64,000 nt of DNA from Amycolatopsis acididurans (GTDB lineage Bacteria > Actinomycetota > Actinomycetes > Mycobacteriales > Pseudonocardiaceae): positions 62,001 through 126,000 of the forward strand of contig NZ_JAAXLS010000018.1 in NCBI RefSeq assembly GCF_012328925.1, written 5' to 3'. The translations under genes were made by a program, and so were the position numbers. The notes under the pieces were generated by a model that saw only the letters and a list, made by a program, of their open reading frames with translations, was not told the origin of the DNA and did no database searches. How positions within the stretch are numbered: position 1 is the first letter of the stretch; every line of letters starts with the position of its first letter. Of this stretch, positions 16,157 through 23,771 are shown in pieces.

Positions 16157-16432
16157 ACTCGCGCACGCAGAACACCCGGCTCGAGCCCACCGAACCCCGG
16201 AGTCGGACGCACGGAACCCCGGACTCGAGCACGCAGAACGTCCGACTCGCGCACACGGAACACCCGACTCGGACGCATGGAACACCCGACTCGCGCGCAC
16301 AGAACACCCGACTCGGGCGCACGGAACGCCGGACTCGCGCGCGTGGAACCCCGGACTCGGGGGCATGGAACCCCGGACTCGGGGGCGCGGAAGGCTCGAC
16401 TCGGGGGCGGGGAACGGTGGACTCGCGGGTTA
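16157..16432. repeat. 22-bp tandem repeat array, right block (actcg orientation)
   Basis: Thirteen units in perfect 22-bp register, with the anchor actcg (or gctcg, agtcg) starting at 16157, 16179, 16201, 16223, 16245, 16267, 16289, 16311, 16333, 16355, 16377, 16399 and 16421. A typical unit is actcgggcgcacggaacgcc plus two bases. The last unit runs into the stop codon of the aldo/keto reductase (16430-16432). Together with the left block it fills the 501-bp gap between two minus-strand genes; no gene is seen in the gap. Confidence 0.9.
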
Positions 16433-17362
16433 GGTGCTGGCGGTGGTGAGGGTTGCCAGCTCTGGGTCGGTGAGGTGCAGTTCGACGGACGCGATCAGGT
16501 CCGCCAGCTGGTCGAGGTTGCGGGCGCTCGCGATCGGCGCGGCGACGGTCGGTTGCGCGGCGAGCCAGGCCAGCGACACGGCGGCGGGCGTCGACTTGTG
16601 CGCGGCGGCGATGTCGTCCAGCACCTCCAGCACCCGCTGGCCGCGGTGGTCGAGGTACGCCACGGCGCCCTCGCTGCGCGGGCTGTCGCTCTGCGTCTCG
16701 CGCGACCGGTACTTGCCGGTCAGGAACCCCTTGGCCAGCGCGAAGTACGGCAGCGTCGACAGCCCTTCCTTCTCGACCAGTGGCGCCAGATCCTGCTCGT
16801 AGGCCCGCTCCACGAGGTTGTAGTGCGGCTGCAGCGCGACATACCGGGCGAAACCCTCCTTGTCCGAAATGGACAGAGCCTCGGCCAGCCGGTCCGCGCT
16901 GTAGTTGGACGCCCCGATGTAGCGGACCTTCCCAGCACGCACGAGCTCGTCGAAGGCGCCGAGCGTCTCCTCCAGCGGCGTGTCCTTGTCGTCCCGGTGC
17001 GCGTAATACAGGTCGATGTGGTCGGTTCGCAGGCGCCGCAACGAGTCCTCGGCGGCCGCACGGATGTTCTTCGCGGACAGGCCCGGCCGCTGGGCCCAGT
17101 TCCCGACCTTCGTCGCGATGATCACGTCGTCGCGACGGCCGCGCTTGGCGAGCCAGCTGCCGATGATCGTCTCCGACTCGCCGCCCGAATTGCCTGGCAC
17201 GCGTGCCATGTACGAATCCGCGGTGTCGACGAAGTTGCCACCCGCCGCCGCGTACGCGTCCAGTACCTCGAACGACTGCTGCTCGTCCGCGGTCCAGCCG
17301 AACACGTTGCCACCGAGGTTCAACCCATAGACGTCGAGGTCGCTGTTACCGATTTTGGGCAT
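16430..17362 (-). CDS. Aldo/keto reductase
   Basis: 310 residues of the AKR TIM-barrel fold. The catalytic residues are in place: VDTADSYMARVPG (Asp and Tyr), VIIATKVGNW (Lys) and LYYAHRDD (His). LDVYGLNLGGNVFGWT and the C-terminal IASARNLDQLADL are typical of the AKR11/12-like oxidoreductases, which reduce aldehydes or ketones with NADPH. Substrate not predictable. The 3' end abuts the tandem-repeat array. Divergent from the F420 oxidoreductase gene, with TATGTT 6 nt before the ATG. Confidence 0.92.
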   Translation of the reverse strand: MPKIGNSDLDVYGLNLGGNVFGWTADEQQSFEVLDAYAAAGGNFVDTADSYMARVPGNSGGESETIIGSWLAKRGRRDDVIIATKVGNWAQRPGLSAKNIRAAAEDSLRRLRTDHIDLYYAHRDDKDTPLEETLGAFDELVRAGKVRYIGASNYSADRLAEALSISDKEGFARYVALQPHYNLVERAYEQDLAPLVEKEGLSTLPYFALAKGFLTGKYRSRETQSDSPRSEGAVAYLDHRGQRVLEVLDDIAAAHKSTPAAVSLAWLAAQPTVAAPIASARNLDQLADLIASVELHLTDPELATLTTAST

Positions 17363-17368
17363 GTCTCC

Positions 17369-17374
17369 AACATA
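17369..17374 (-). promoter_or_regulatory. -10 element TATGTT, predicted leaderless promoter
   Basis: TANNNT hexamer on the minus strand ending 6 nt before the ATG of the aldo/keto reductase. Confidence 0.5.
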
Positions 17375-17412
17375 AAGGAATTAACCGCCCGCGCTCGCCG
17401 GTTGAGACGGGC

Positions 17413-18240
17413 ATGGCTAACGCACTGGGCAAACTCGGAATCTGGCGAGGCGCGACGCAGCTGAACGCGGAACTGGCGCGCGAGGTGGAAAGCCTCGGCT
17501 ACGGCGCCATCTGGATCGGCGGCTCCCCGGACGGCAAGCTGGCGATCGTCGACGAACTGCTCGACGCGACCGAGCGCATCGTCGTCGCCACGGGCATCGT
17601 GAACATGTGGAAGGACGACGCCGCCACCGTCGGCGCTTCCTTCCACCGCATCGAGAAGCGTCATCCCGGCCGATTCCTGCTCGGTGTCGGCATCGGCCAC
17701 CCGGAAGCCACGCAGGTCTACCAGAAGCCCTACGACAAGATCGTCGAGTACCTGGACCAGCTGGACGAGGCCGGCGTACCGGTCGAGGGCAGGGCGCTGG
17801 CCGCGCTGGGCCCGAAGGTGCTCAAGCTCTCCGCCGAGCGCACCGCGGGCGCGCACCCGTACCTGACCACCCCCGAGCACACGCGCGAGGCGCGGCAGAT
17901 CCTCGGCGAGGGGGTGCTGCTCGCCCCGGAGCACAAGGTCGTGCTGAGCACCGACCCGGAGGAGGCGCGCCGCATCGGCCGCCCGCGCGTGGAGAACCCG
18001 TACCTGCACCTGCGTAACTACGTGAGCAACCTCAAGCGGCTGGGCTGGAGCGAGGAGGAGATCGCCAACGGCGGTTCCGATGCGCTCATCGACGCGCTGG
18101 TCCTGCACGGGGACGCGGAGAAGATCGCCGCCGGGATCAACGCGCATCTCGACGCCGGGGCGGACCACGTCTGCATCCAGGTCCTCAACGACGACCCGAT
18201 TCCGGCCTATCGCGCTGTGGCGCAGGTCCTGCTCTCATAG
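17413..18240 (+). CDS. LLM class F420-dependent oxidoreductase
   Basis: 275 residues, shorter than many luciferase-like monooxygenases but normal for the actinobacterial TIGR03620-type group. Visible core: LGIWRGATQLNAELAREVESLGYGAIWIGGSP, RIVVATGIVNMWKDDAAT, RFLLGVGIGHPE and YDKIVEYLDQLDEAGV. Members use reduced F420 to reduce small organic substrates. The ATG at 17413 gives the expected family N terminus; an upstream frame extends to 17203 only through the divergent reductase. The gene precedes fba by 67 bp. Confidence 0.88.
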   Translation: MANALGKLGIWRGATQLNAELAREVESLGYGAIWIGGSPDGKLAIVDELLDATERIVVATGIVNMWKDDAATVGASFHRIEKRHPGRFLLGVGIGHPEATQVYQKPYDKIVEYLDQLDEAGVPVEGRALAALGPKVLKLSAERTAGAHPYLTTPEHTREARQILGEGVLLAPEHKVVLSTDPEEARRIGRPRVENPYLHLRNYVSNLKRLGWSEEEIANGGSDALIDALVLHGDAEKIAAGINAHLDAGADHVCIQVLNDDPIPAYRAVAQVLLS

Positions 18241-18307
18241 TGGTGTCACGCGGTACCTCGTACGATTCGGGCAACGGAGAGCGAACCACCTGCTAGGAGG
18301 ACCAACG

Positions 18308-19336
18308 ATGCCCATCGCCACGCCCGAGGTCTATGGCGAGATGCTGGACAAGGCCAAGGGGGGCGAGTTCGCTTACCCGGCCATCAACGTGACCTCGTCG
18401 GAGACCCTCAACGCCGCCCTTCGCGGTTTCGCCGACGCGGAGAGCGACGGGATCATCCAGGTCTCCACCGGAGGCGCGGAGTTCGCCTCCGGTACCAAGG
18501 TCAAGGACATGGTCACGGGCGCGACCGCGCTCGCCGAGTTCGCCCATGTCGTCGCCGCGAAGTACCCGATCAACGTCGCGCTGCACACCGACCACTGCCC
18601 GAAGGACAAGCTGGACGGCTTCGTCAACCCGCTGATCGCGATCTCCCAGGAGCGCGTGAACCGGGGCGAGAACCCGCTGTTCCAGTCGCACATGTGGGAC
18701 GGTTCGGCGATCGACCTCGACGAGAACCTCAAGATCGCGGCGGAGCTGCTGGAGAAGGCCGCCGCGGCGAAGATCATCCTCGAGGTCGAGATCGGCGTCG
18801 TCGGTGGCGAGGAGGACGGCGTCTCCAACGAGATCAACGAGAAGCTCTACACCGCCGAGGGCGACTACCTGAAGACGGTGGACGCACTCGGCTCCGGCGA
18901 GAAGGGCCGCTACCTGCTCGCCGCGACCTTCGGCAACGTGCACGGCGCCTACAAGCCGGGCGCGGTCAAGCTGCGCCCGGACGTGCTCAAGCGCGGCCAG
19001 GCGGTCGCGGCGGAGAAGCTGGGCCTTCCCGCCGGGTCGAAGCCGTTCGAGCTGGTTTTCCACGGCGGTTCCGGCTCGCTGCTGGAGGAGATCCACGAGG
19101 CCGTGTCCTACGGCGTGATCAAGATGAACGTGGACACCGACACCCAGTACGCGTTCTCGCGTCCGATCGCGGACCACTTCTTCAAGAACTACGACGGGGT
19201 GCTCAAGATCGACGGCGAGGTCGGCAACAAGAAGACCTACGACCCGCGTAGCTACCTGAAGAAGGCCGAGGCCTCGATGGCCGAGCGCATCGTCGAGGCG
19301 GCGCAGGCGCTCAAGTCGGCGGGCCAGAAGCTCTGA
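18308..19336 (+). CDS. fba: Class II fructose-bisphosphate aldolase
   Basis: 342 residues, a usual length for class II enzymes of actinobacteria. Zinc and substrate motifs: VALHTDHCPKDKLDG (zinc His), EVEIGVVGGEEDGV, FGNVHGAYKPG (zinc His), LVFHGGSGS (zinc His, phosphate) and GVIKMNVDTDTQYAF. It cleaves fructose 1,6-bisphosphate to DHAP and glyceraldehyde 3-phosphate. Start ATG is 7 nt after aggagg. A strong hairpin follows the stop. The DUF3151 gene downstream is a neighbour of fba in mycobacteria also (Rv0360c near Rv0363c). Confidence 0.96.
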   Translation: MPIATPEVYGEMLDKAKGGEFAYPAINVTSSETLNAALRGFADAESDGIIQVSTGGAEFASGTKVKDMVTGATALAEFAHVVAAKYPINVALHTDHCPKDKLDGFVNPLIAISQERVNRGENPLFQSHMWDGSAIDLDENLKIAAELLEKAAAAKIILEVEIGVVGGEEDGVSNEINEKLYTAEGDYLKTVDALGSGEKGRYLLAATFGNVHGAYKPGAVKLRPDVLKRGQAVAAEKLGLPAGSKPFELVFHGGSGSLLEEIHEAVSYGVIKMNVDTDTQYAFSRPIADHFFKNYDGVLKIDGEVGNKKTYDPRSYLKKAEASMAERIVEAAQALKSAGQKL

Positions 19337-19344
19337 GCTTCGAT

Positions 19345-19383
19345 CACCCGGCCGTGTGAGGAATTTGCCTCCACGGCCGGGTG
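19345..19383. terminator. Hairpin terminator after fba
   Basis: Perfect 12-bp stem cacccggccgtg / cacggccgggtg with a further gagg/cctc pairing inside and an aatttg loop, 8 bp after the fba stop. No U-tract follows, as is common for actinobacterial terminators. Confidence 0.7.
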
Positions 19384-19402
19384 AGCGGCATCCTCTGCGC
19401 TC

Positions 19403-19489
19403 ATGATGCCGAAACGTCTCGTCGCCGCGGTGCTGGTCGCCGCACTCGTTCTGCTCGGCAGTGGGGTGCTCACCAGCCTGTTCCTCTGA
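19403..19489 (+). CDS. Possible 28-residue membrane peptide
   Basis: A short frame ATG ATG CCG AAA CGT ending with TGA at 19487. The product starts MMPKRLVAAVLVAALVLLGS and is a basic N terminus followed by one hydrophobic helix, like a signal-anchor peptide. It lies after the fba terminator and 17 nt before the DUF3151 start, in the same direction. No Shine-Dalgarno is obvious, so it may be chance coding; the coherent positive-inside, hydrophobic layout is the reason to list it. Confidence 0.4.
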   Translation: MMPKRLVAAVLVAALVLLGSGVLTSLFL

Positions 19490-19506
19490 CGATGCAGGAT
19501 GGCGGC

Positions 19507-19914
19507 ATGACCAACCTGCTCGAACCGGAGCCCACCCGCCTTCCCGAACGCACCGACGCCGAGGCCGCGCTCGACGCGGGCACCGATCCCGCCGAGGTCG
19601 CCGCCGAGCATCCCGACTTCAGCGAGGCCTGGGCCGCGCTGGCCGAGCGCTCGCTGGAAGCGGGCGAAGTGGTCGCCGCCTACGCCTACGCGCGCACCGG
19701 CTACCACCGCGGGCTCGATCAGCTGCGCCGCTCCGGCTGGAAGGGCTTCGGCCCGGTGCCCTGGAACCACCGCCCGAACCAGGGCTTCCTGCGCGCCTTG
19801 GCCGCGTTGGGCAAGGCCGCGGGCCGCATCGGGGAGACCGACGAGTACGAGCGCTGCCGCACGTTCCTCGCCGACTCCGACCCGGCCGCCGCCGAGGCCA
19901 CGGGTTTGAAGTAG
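19507..19914 (+). CDS. DUF3151 domain protein
   Basis: 135 residues. The family features are LPERTDAEAALDAGTDP, VAAEHPDFSEAWAALAERSLE and YAYARTGYHRGLDQLRRSGWKGFGPVPW, matching the actinobacterial DUF3151 proteins such as Rv0360c. The helical hairpin pattern is TPR-like; function unknown. Soluble, no signal peptide. Conserved placement near fba and purA supports the identification. The upstream caggat hexamer 6 nt before the ATG is a weak -10 candidate. Confidence 0.88.
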   Translation: MTNLLEPEPTRLPERTDAEAALDAGTDPAEVAAEHPDFSEAWAALAERSLEAGEVVAAYAYARTGYHRGLDQLRRSGWKGFGPVPWNHRPNQGFLRALAALGKAAGRIGETDEYERCRTFLADSDPAAAEATGLK

Positions 19915-19927
19915 AGCCTCACCATTC

Positions 19928-21154
19928 CTAGAACTCCCCACAGTTGTTCGGAGCTGCTTCCGTCGTGCGCAGCCGGTTGTCCAGCCACTGGAGGGCCAGC
20001 GGGTAGGCGGCCGCGAAGCCGCCGACGTGGGTCGGGACGCCGAGGGTGTCGAACTGGACGGTCGCACCCTTGGCGCACCAGTCACGCGCCATCTGACGGC
20101 CCTGGTCGAAGGGCACGATGTCGTCACCGGCGCTGTGCGCGACGAGCACCGGGGACGTGGGCTTGATGTTGCCGATGCGCTGTTCGGCCACCGCCGAGGC
20201 GAACGGTTCCTCGCCGAGGTAGGCGGTGATCGGGCGGCCGTCGGCGGTCAGGTCGGCGGTTCGGGTGAACGCGTGCTTGAGCAGCGCGTCCGCGGTGCAT
20301 TCCTGCTCGACCTCGGTCTGCAGTGCCTTGCCCTTGTCGTTGAGCACGGCCGGGATGTGCAGGTCGGGGTAGGCGTAGTTCATGCTCGCGACCGCGAACA
20401 TCAGGAAACCGACGGCGTAGTGCCCGTCCAGGTTGTCCGCCACGGCGGCGAGGTCGGCGGGCGGCGCACCGGCGTAGGTGCCCTTGAGGTGCAGTTCGGG
20501 CGCGTAGCTGGACTGCAGTTCCGCGGCCGCGGCCGCCGCGCCGCCGCCCTGCGAGTAACCCGCGATCGCGACGGGGCCGTCGGCGGGCAGGCCCGCTTCG
20601 GGCAGCCGTTGCGCGGCGCGGATCGCGTCGAGCACCGCGTAGCCCTCGGCCTTGCGGTTGACGTAGGTGTGCACGCCGGGCGTGCCGAGCCCTTCGTAGT
20701 CGGTCATCACGATCGCGTAGCCGCGAGCGAGTAATCCGGACAGGAACGGGCCCTCGTACTCGAGCCCGCTGGCCAGCGCCTTCGACGGCGCGCACTGGTC
20801 GCCGACGCCCTGGGTGCCCGCGGCGTAGCTGATGATCGGGCGGGGCCCAGGGCCGTTCCACGGCGCGGTCGGGGTGAGCACGGTGCCGGTGACCGCGACC
20901 GGGTCGCCGTGCGTGTCGGTGCTGCGGTACATGATCCGCTGCACGCTCGCGGGAGCGGGCACGAGCTTGGTCGGGTCGAGGAAGAACTGGCTCGGCTCGT
21001 GGCGGATGATGTCGCCGTTGCTTCCCGAGGGCAGTGGCGACGGTGGATCGTAGAAGTCAGCGGCACCGGCCGGCACGGCGCCGACGACCAGTGAGACCAG
21101 TCCGATGACCGAGGTAAGGATCGCCGCAAACCGCCAGCGATACGCGTAACGCAT
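19928..21154 (-). CDS. Secreted lipase (secretory lipase / LIP family)
   Basis: 408 residues from the ATG preceded by ggggagcgagt; a frame to 21175 is possible but lacks a ribosome site. Signal peptide MRYAYRWRFAAILTSVIGLVS...GAVPAGAA (about 1-32). The alpha/beta-hydrolase nucleophile is GYSQGGGAA; YAIVMTDYEGLGTPG and the late GDDIVPFDQGR (Asp) and THVGG (His) complete the triad region. This is the secretory lipase family, acting on triacylglycerols or esters outside the cell. Divergent from a TetR regulator, with a perfect inverted repeat between. Confidence 0.9.
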   Translation of the reverse strand: MRYAYRWRFAAILTSVIGLVSLVVGAVPAGAADFYDPPSPLPSGSNGDIIRHEPSQFFLDPTKLVPAPASVQRIMYRSTDTHGDPVAVTGTVLTPTAPWNGPGPRPIISYAAGTQGVGDQCAPSKALASGLEYEGPFLSGLLARGYAIVMTDYEGLGTPGVHTYVNRKAEGYAVLDAIRAAQRLPEAGLPADGPVAIAGYSQGGGAAAAAAELQSSYAPELHLKGTYAGAPPADLAAVADNLDGHYAVGFLMFAVASMNYAYPDLHIPAVLNDKGKALQTEVEQECTADALLKHAFTRTADLTADGRPITAYLGEEPFASAVAEQRIGNIKPTSPVLVAHSAGDDIVPFDQGRQMARDWCAKGATVQFDTLGVPTHVGGFAAAYPLALQWLDNRLRTTEAAPNNCGEF

Positions 21155-21175
21155 ACTCGCTCCCCGATGAGCCAA

Positions 21176-21197
21176 TTTCCGACAGCTTTGTCGGAAA
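21176..21197. promoter_or_regulatory. Predicted TetR operator tttccgaca-gctt-tgtcggaaa
   Basis: Perfect 9-bp inverted repeat with 4-bp spacer in the 66-bp gap between the divergent lipase and TetR genes, 24 bp before the TetR ATG. Its location allows control of both promoters. Confidence 0.7.
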
Positions 21198-21220
21198 AAG
21201 AATCGAGGTGACGATCACTG

Positions 21221-21871
21221 ATGTCAACCCCCCGGAAGCGTGGTCCGGGCAGGCCGCGAAAGCTGCCCGTCGAGGAGCAGCAGGCCCTCGTGCTCGCCGC
21301 CGCGCAACGCGTGTTCGCCACGCAGGGGCTGGCCGGCGCCACCATCGAACAGCTCGCGCGCGAGGCGGGCCTGACGCGGCAAGCCGTGTACGAGCTGTTC
21401 GGCGACAAGCAGACGGTGTTCGAGCGGACGGTGCTCTCGATCGAGGAACTGGCCTACGCGTCCATCGCCGAGCTCGGGTCCGGGGACGCGGATCTGGACC
21501 TGAAGTCGTGGGCCCACAAGAACTACGCGAACCTGTTCACCTTCGTCGCCGAGCACCCCTCGGCGATGCCGGTGCTGCAGGAGGCCGAGCGCGTGGGCAT
21601 TCCGGCGCTGACCCGGCTGCGCGCGCGGCTGGCGGAGGTCTACACGAGGGCCAGCAGGCAGCGCTGGGCCGAGCACGGGGTCGAACCGGGCCGCGCGGAC
21701 ACCGCGCTGGTCACGATGTACTTCGCGATGGTCGAGGCGCTGGTGAACCTGCGGTGGGACGGCGACGCGCCGGACCGCGACGCGCTCATCGACCTGCTCA
21801 CCGAGTTCACCATCGGCGGCGTGCTGCGGCTGCACGGCCAGACCCCGGAGGTGATCGCACGGTTCCGGTGA
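21221..21871 (+). CDS. TetR family transcriptional regulator
   Basis: 216 residues. A basic N-terminal arm RKRGPGRPRK precedes the HTH, ATIEQLAREAGLTRQAVYELFGDKQTVF (about 41-68). The C-terminal ligand domain is helical and unassigned. It probably regulates the divergent secreted lipase and itself through the inverted repeat at 21176-21197. The RGPGRPRK arm resembles an AT-hook, which may widen DNA contact. Confidence 0.92.
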   Translation: MSTPRKRGPGRPRKLPVEEQQALVLAAAQRVFATQGLAGATIEQLAREAGLTRQAVYELFGDKQTVFERTVLSIEELAYASIAELGSGDADLDLKSWAHKNYANLFTFVAEHPSAMPVLQEAERVGIPALTRLRARLAEVYTRASRQRWAEHGVEPGRADTALVTMYFAMVEALVNLRWDGDAPDRDALIDLLTEFTIGGVLRLHGQTPEVIARFR

Positions 21872-21916
21872 GCTGTCCACATCGCGGACAGCGGGGCGCG
21901 GCAAGGGAAACCTCCG

Positions 21917-21922
21917 TAGCTT
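21917..21922 (+). promoter_or_regulatory. -10 element TAGCTT, predicted leaderless promoter
   Basis: TANNNT hexamer ending 7 nt before the ATG of the FAD/NAD(P)-binding protein. Confidence 0.5.
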
Positions 21923-21929
21923 CGACGGT

Positions 21930-23771
21930 ATGCCGCCGCTTCAGCTCGCGATCGTGGGCGCGGGCCCGCGCGGTGTCTGCGTGCTGGAACGGATTTCCGC
22001 GAACGCCGCGCTGCTCGGCGGCCGCGCTCTGGTGGTGCACCTGATCGACCCGTTCCCGCCCGGCGCCGGGCGGATCTGGCGGTACGAGCAGTCACCGCTG
22101 CTGCGGATGAACTCGATGGCCGAGGACGTCACGATGTTCACCGACGAGACCGTCCGGATCGAGGGCCCGATCCGGCCCGGCCCGTCGCTGTGGGAATGGG
22201 CCGAACAGGTGCGCGCGGGCGAAATTCGCGCTCACGTCGCGGACGATCTGCGCGACGAGCTCACGACGATGGCGAGCACGTCGTTTCCCACCAGGCGACT
22301 CGCGAGCGCCTACCTGGCCTGGGTCTATCGCACCGTGCTCGACGACCTTCCCGGCGAGATCACGGTGATCGAGCACCGCGCCCGCGCCGCGAGCATCGAC
22401 GGGCAACGGGTCCGGCTGGAGGGCGGCGAACTGATCGACGCCGACGCGCTGCTGCTGACCGTCGGCCATCTCGACGCCGAACCGGATGCCGGCGAGGCGC
22501 GCATCGCCGAGTTCGCCGCGCGGCACGGCCTCGCGTACTACCCGGCCGGCTACACCGCCGACGTCGACTACGACGCGGTCGCGCCCGGTGAGGACGTGCT
22601 GGTGCGCGGTTTCGGGCTCGCCTTCGTGGACCTGATGCTGCTGCTCACCGAAGGACGCGGCGGCCGGTTCGCCGAGCGGGCCGACGGCCTGGTCTACCAG
22701 CCGAGCGGCCGGGAACCGGTCCTGCACGTCGGATCCCGGCGCGGCGTGCCGTACCACTCGAAGCCCGGCTACCGGCTGCAGGGCGAACCGTTGCGGCTGC
22801 CGCGGTTCTTCGACCGGGCCGCGATCGAAAACCTGCCGGAGTACGGGGATTTCTTCGCCGACGTGTGGCCGCTCATCGCGAAGGAACTCACCTGGGGCTA
22901 CTACGCCGAGTTGTTCACCGGCCATCCGGGCCGGGTGCGGCTCGGTTTCGAGGAGTTCGCAAAGCGGTTCGCGGAACTTCCCTGGGACGGCGACGAGATG
23001 CGGGCGCTGATCGAACGGTCCGTGCCCGCCGCGGAGGACCGGCTCGATCTCCGCCGTCTCGACCGGCCGCTCGAGGGCGTGTCGTTCGGCTCGCGGGAGG
23101 AGTTCGCCAAGCACCTTCGCGAGTACGTCGAAGCGGACCTGGCGCGCCGCGCGGATGTCGCCTACTCCGCGGACCTCGGCGCGTTCATGGCGATGCTGTC
23201 GGTGATCGGCCAGCTGCCCGCCCTCGTCACCGCACGGCGTATCGATCCGGCGTCGCAAGTGTCTGATTTGGACAGATGGTGGCACGGATTCTTCAGTTAC
23301 TTCGCCAGCGGCCCGCCACCGCGTCGCCTGCACGAGCTGCTGGCGCTGGAAGAAGCGGGCATCGTTTCCTTCCTCGGCGCCGAGATGCGCGTCGAACTGG
23401 ACCACGACCGGTTCGTGGGCTCCGGTGCGAGCTTTCCCGGTTCGGTCGAGGCGCGCACGCTGATCGAGGCCCGGTTGCCCGAGGCGAGCGTGCCGCGCGC
23501 CTCCGACGGTTTCGTGCGTTTCCTGCGCGACTCCGGTGATATCGCGGACGAAACCGTGCGAGGTGTGGCCTCCGGCCGGATCCACACCCGGCCGTCGGAC
23601 AGCCGGTTGCTCGACGCGAACGGCATGGCGCACCCGCGCCGGTTCTCGCTCGGCCCGCACACCAGCGCCCGTTCCACCGCGGCGTTCACCCGGCCGAGGA
23701 TGAACGCCCTGCCGTTCCGGCAGAACGACGCCGTGGCAAGGGAAATCCTCACCACGCTGTCGAACGGCTAG
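21930..23771 (+). CDS. FAD/NAD(P)-binding protein (NAD_binding_9 type)
   Basis: 613 residues. Begins with a Rossmann fingerprint LAIVGAGPRGVCVLERI and continues with HLIDPFPPGAGRIWRYEQSP, the usual start of large actinobacterial FAD/NAD(P)-binding proteins (PF13454). Further blocks: SAYLAWVYRTVLDDLPGEITVIEH, LLTVGHLDAEPD and DVLVRGFGLAFVDLMLLLTEGRGG. Probably an oxidoreductase or hydroxylase of unknown substrate; cytosolic. Its stop overlaps the stop of the convergent OYE-type gene by 4 bp. Confidence 0.85.
   Translation: MPPLQLAIVGAGPRGVCVLERISANAALLGGRALVVHLIDPFPPGAGRIWRYEQSPLLRMNSMAEDVTMFTDETVRIEGPIRPGPSLWEWAEQVRAGEIRAHVADDLRDELTTMASTSFPTRRLASAYLAWVYRTVLDDLPGEITVIEHRARAASIDGQRVRLEGGELIDADALLLTVGHLDAEPDAGEARIAEFAARHGLAYYPAGYTADVDYDAVAPGEDVLVRGFGLAFVDLMLLLTEGRGGRFAERADGLVYQPSGREPVLHVGSRRGVPYHSKPGYRLQGEPLRLPRFFDRAAIENLPEYGDFFADVWPLIAKELTWGYYAELFTGHPGRVRLGFEEFAKRFAELPWDGDEMRALIERSVPAAEDRLDLRRLDRPLEGVSFGSREEFAKHLREYVEADLARRADVAYSADLGAFMAMLSVIGQLPALVTARRIDPASQVSDLDRWWHGFFSYFASGPPPRRLHELLALEEAGIVSFLGAEMRVELDHDRFVGSGASFPGSVEARTLIEARLPEASVPRASDGFVRFLRDSGDIADETVRGVASGRIHTRPSDSRLLDANGMAHPRRFSLGPHTSARSTAAFTRPRMNALPFRQNDAVAREILTTLSNG

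Noticed and set aside
15916..16366. Short proteins read from the tandem-repeat region
   Set aside because: 22-bp periodicity is not a multiple of three and the products are low-complexity Arg/Ser/Pro stretches without family resemblance.
15984..16432. Possible CRISPR array
   Set aside because: Units are directly abutting 22-mers that vary throughout, with no constant repeat separated by unique spacers, orientation reverses in the middle, and no cas gene is present.
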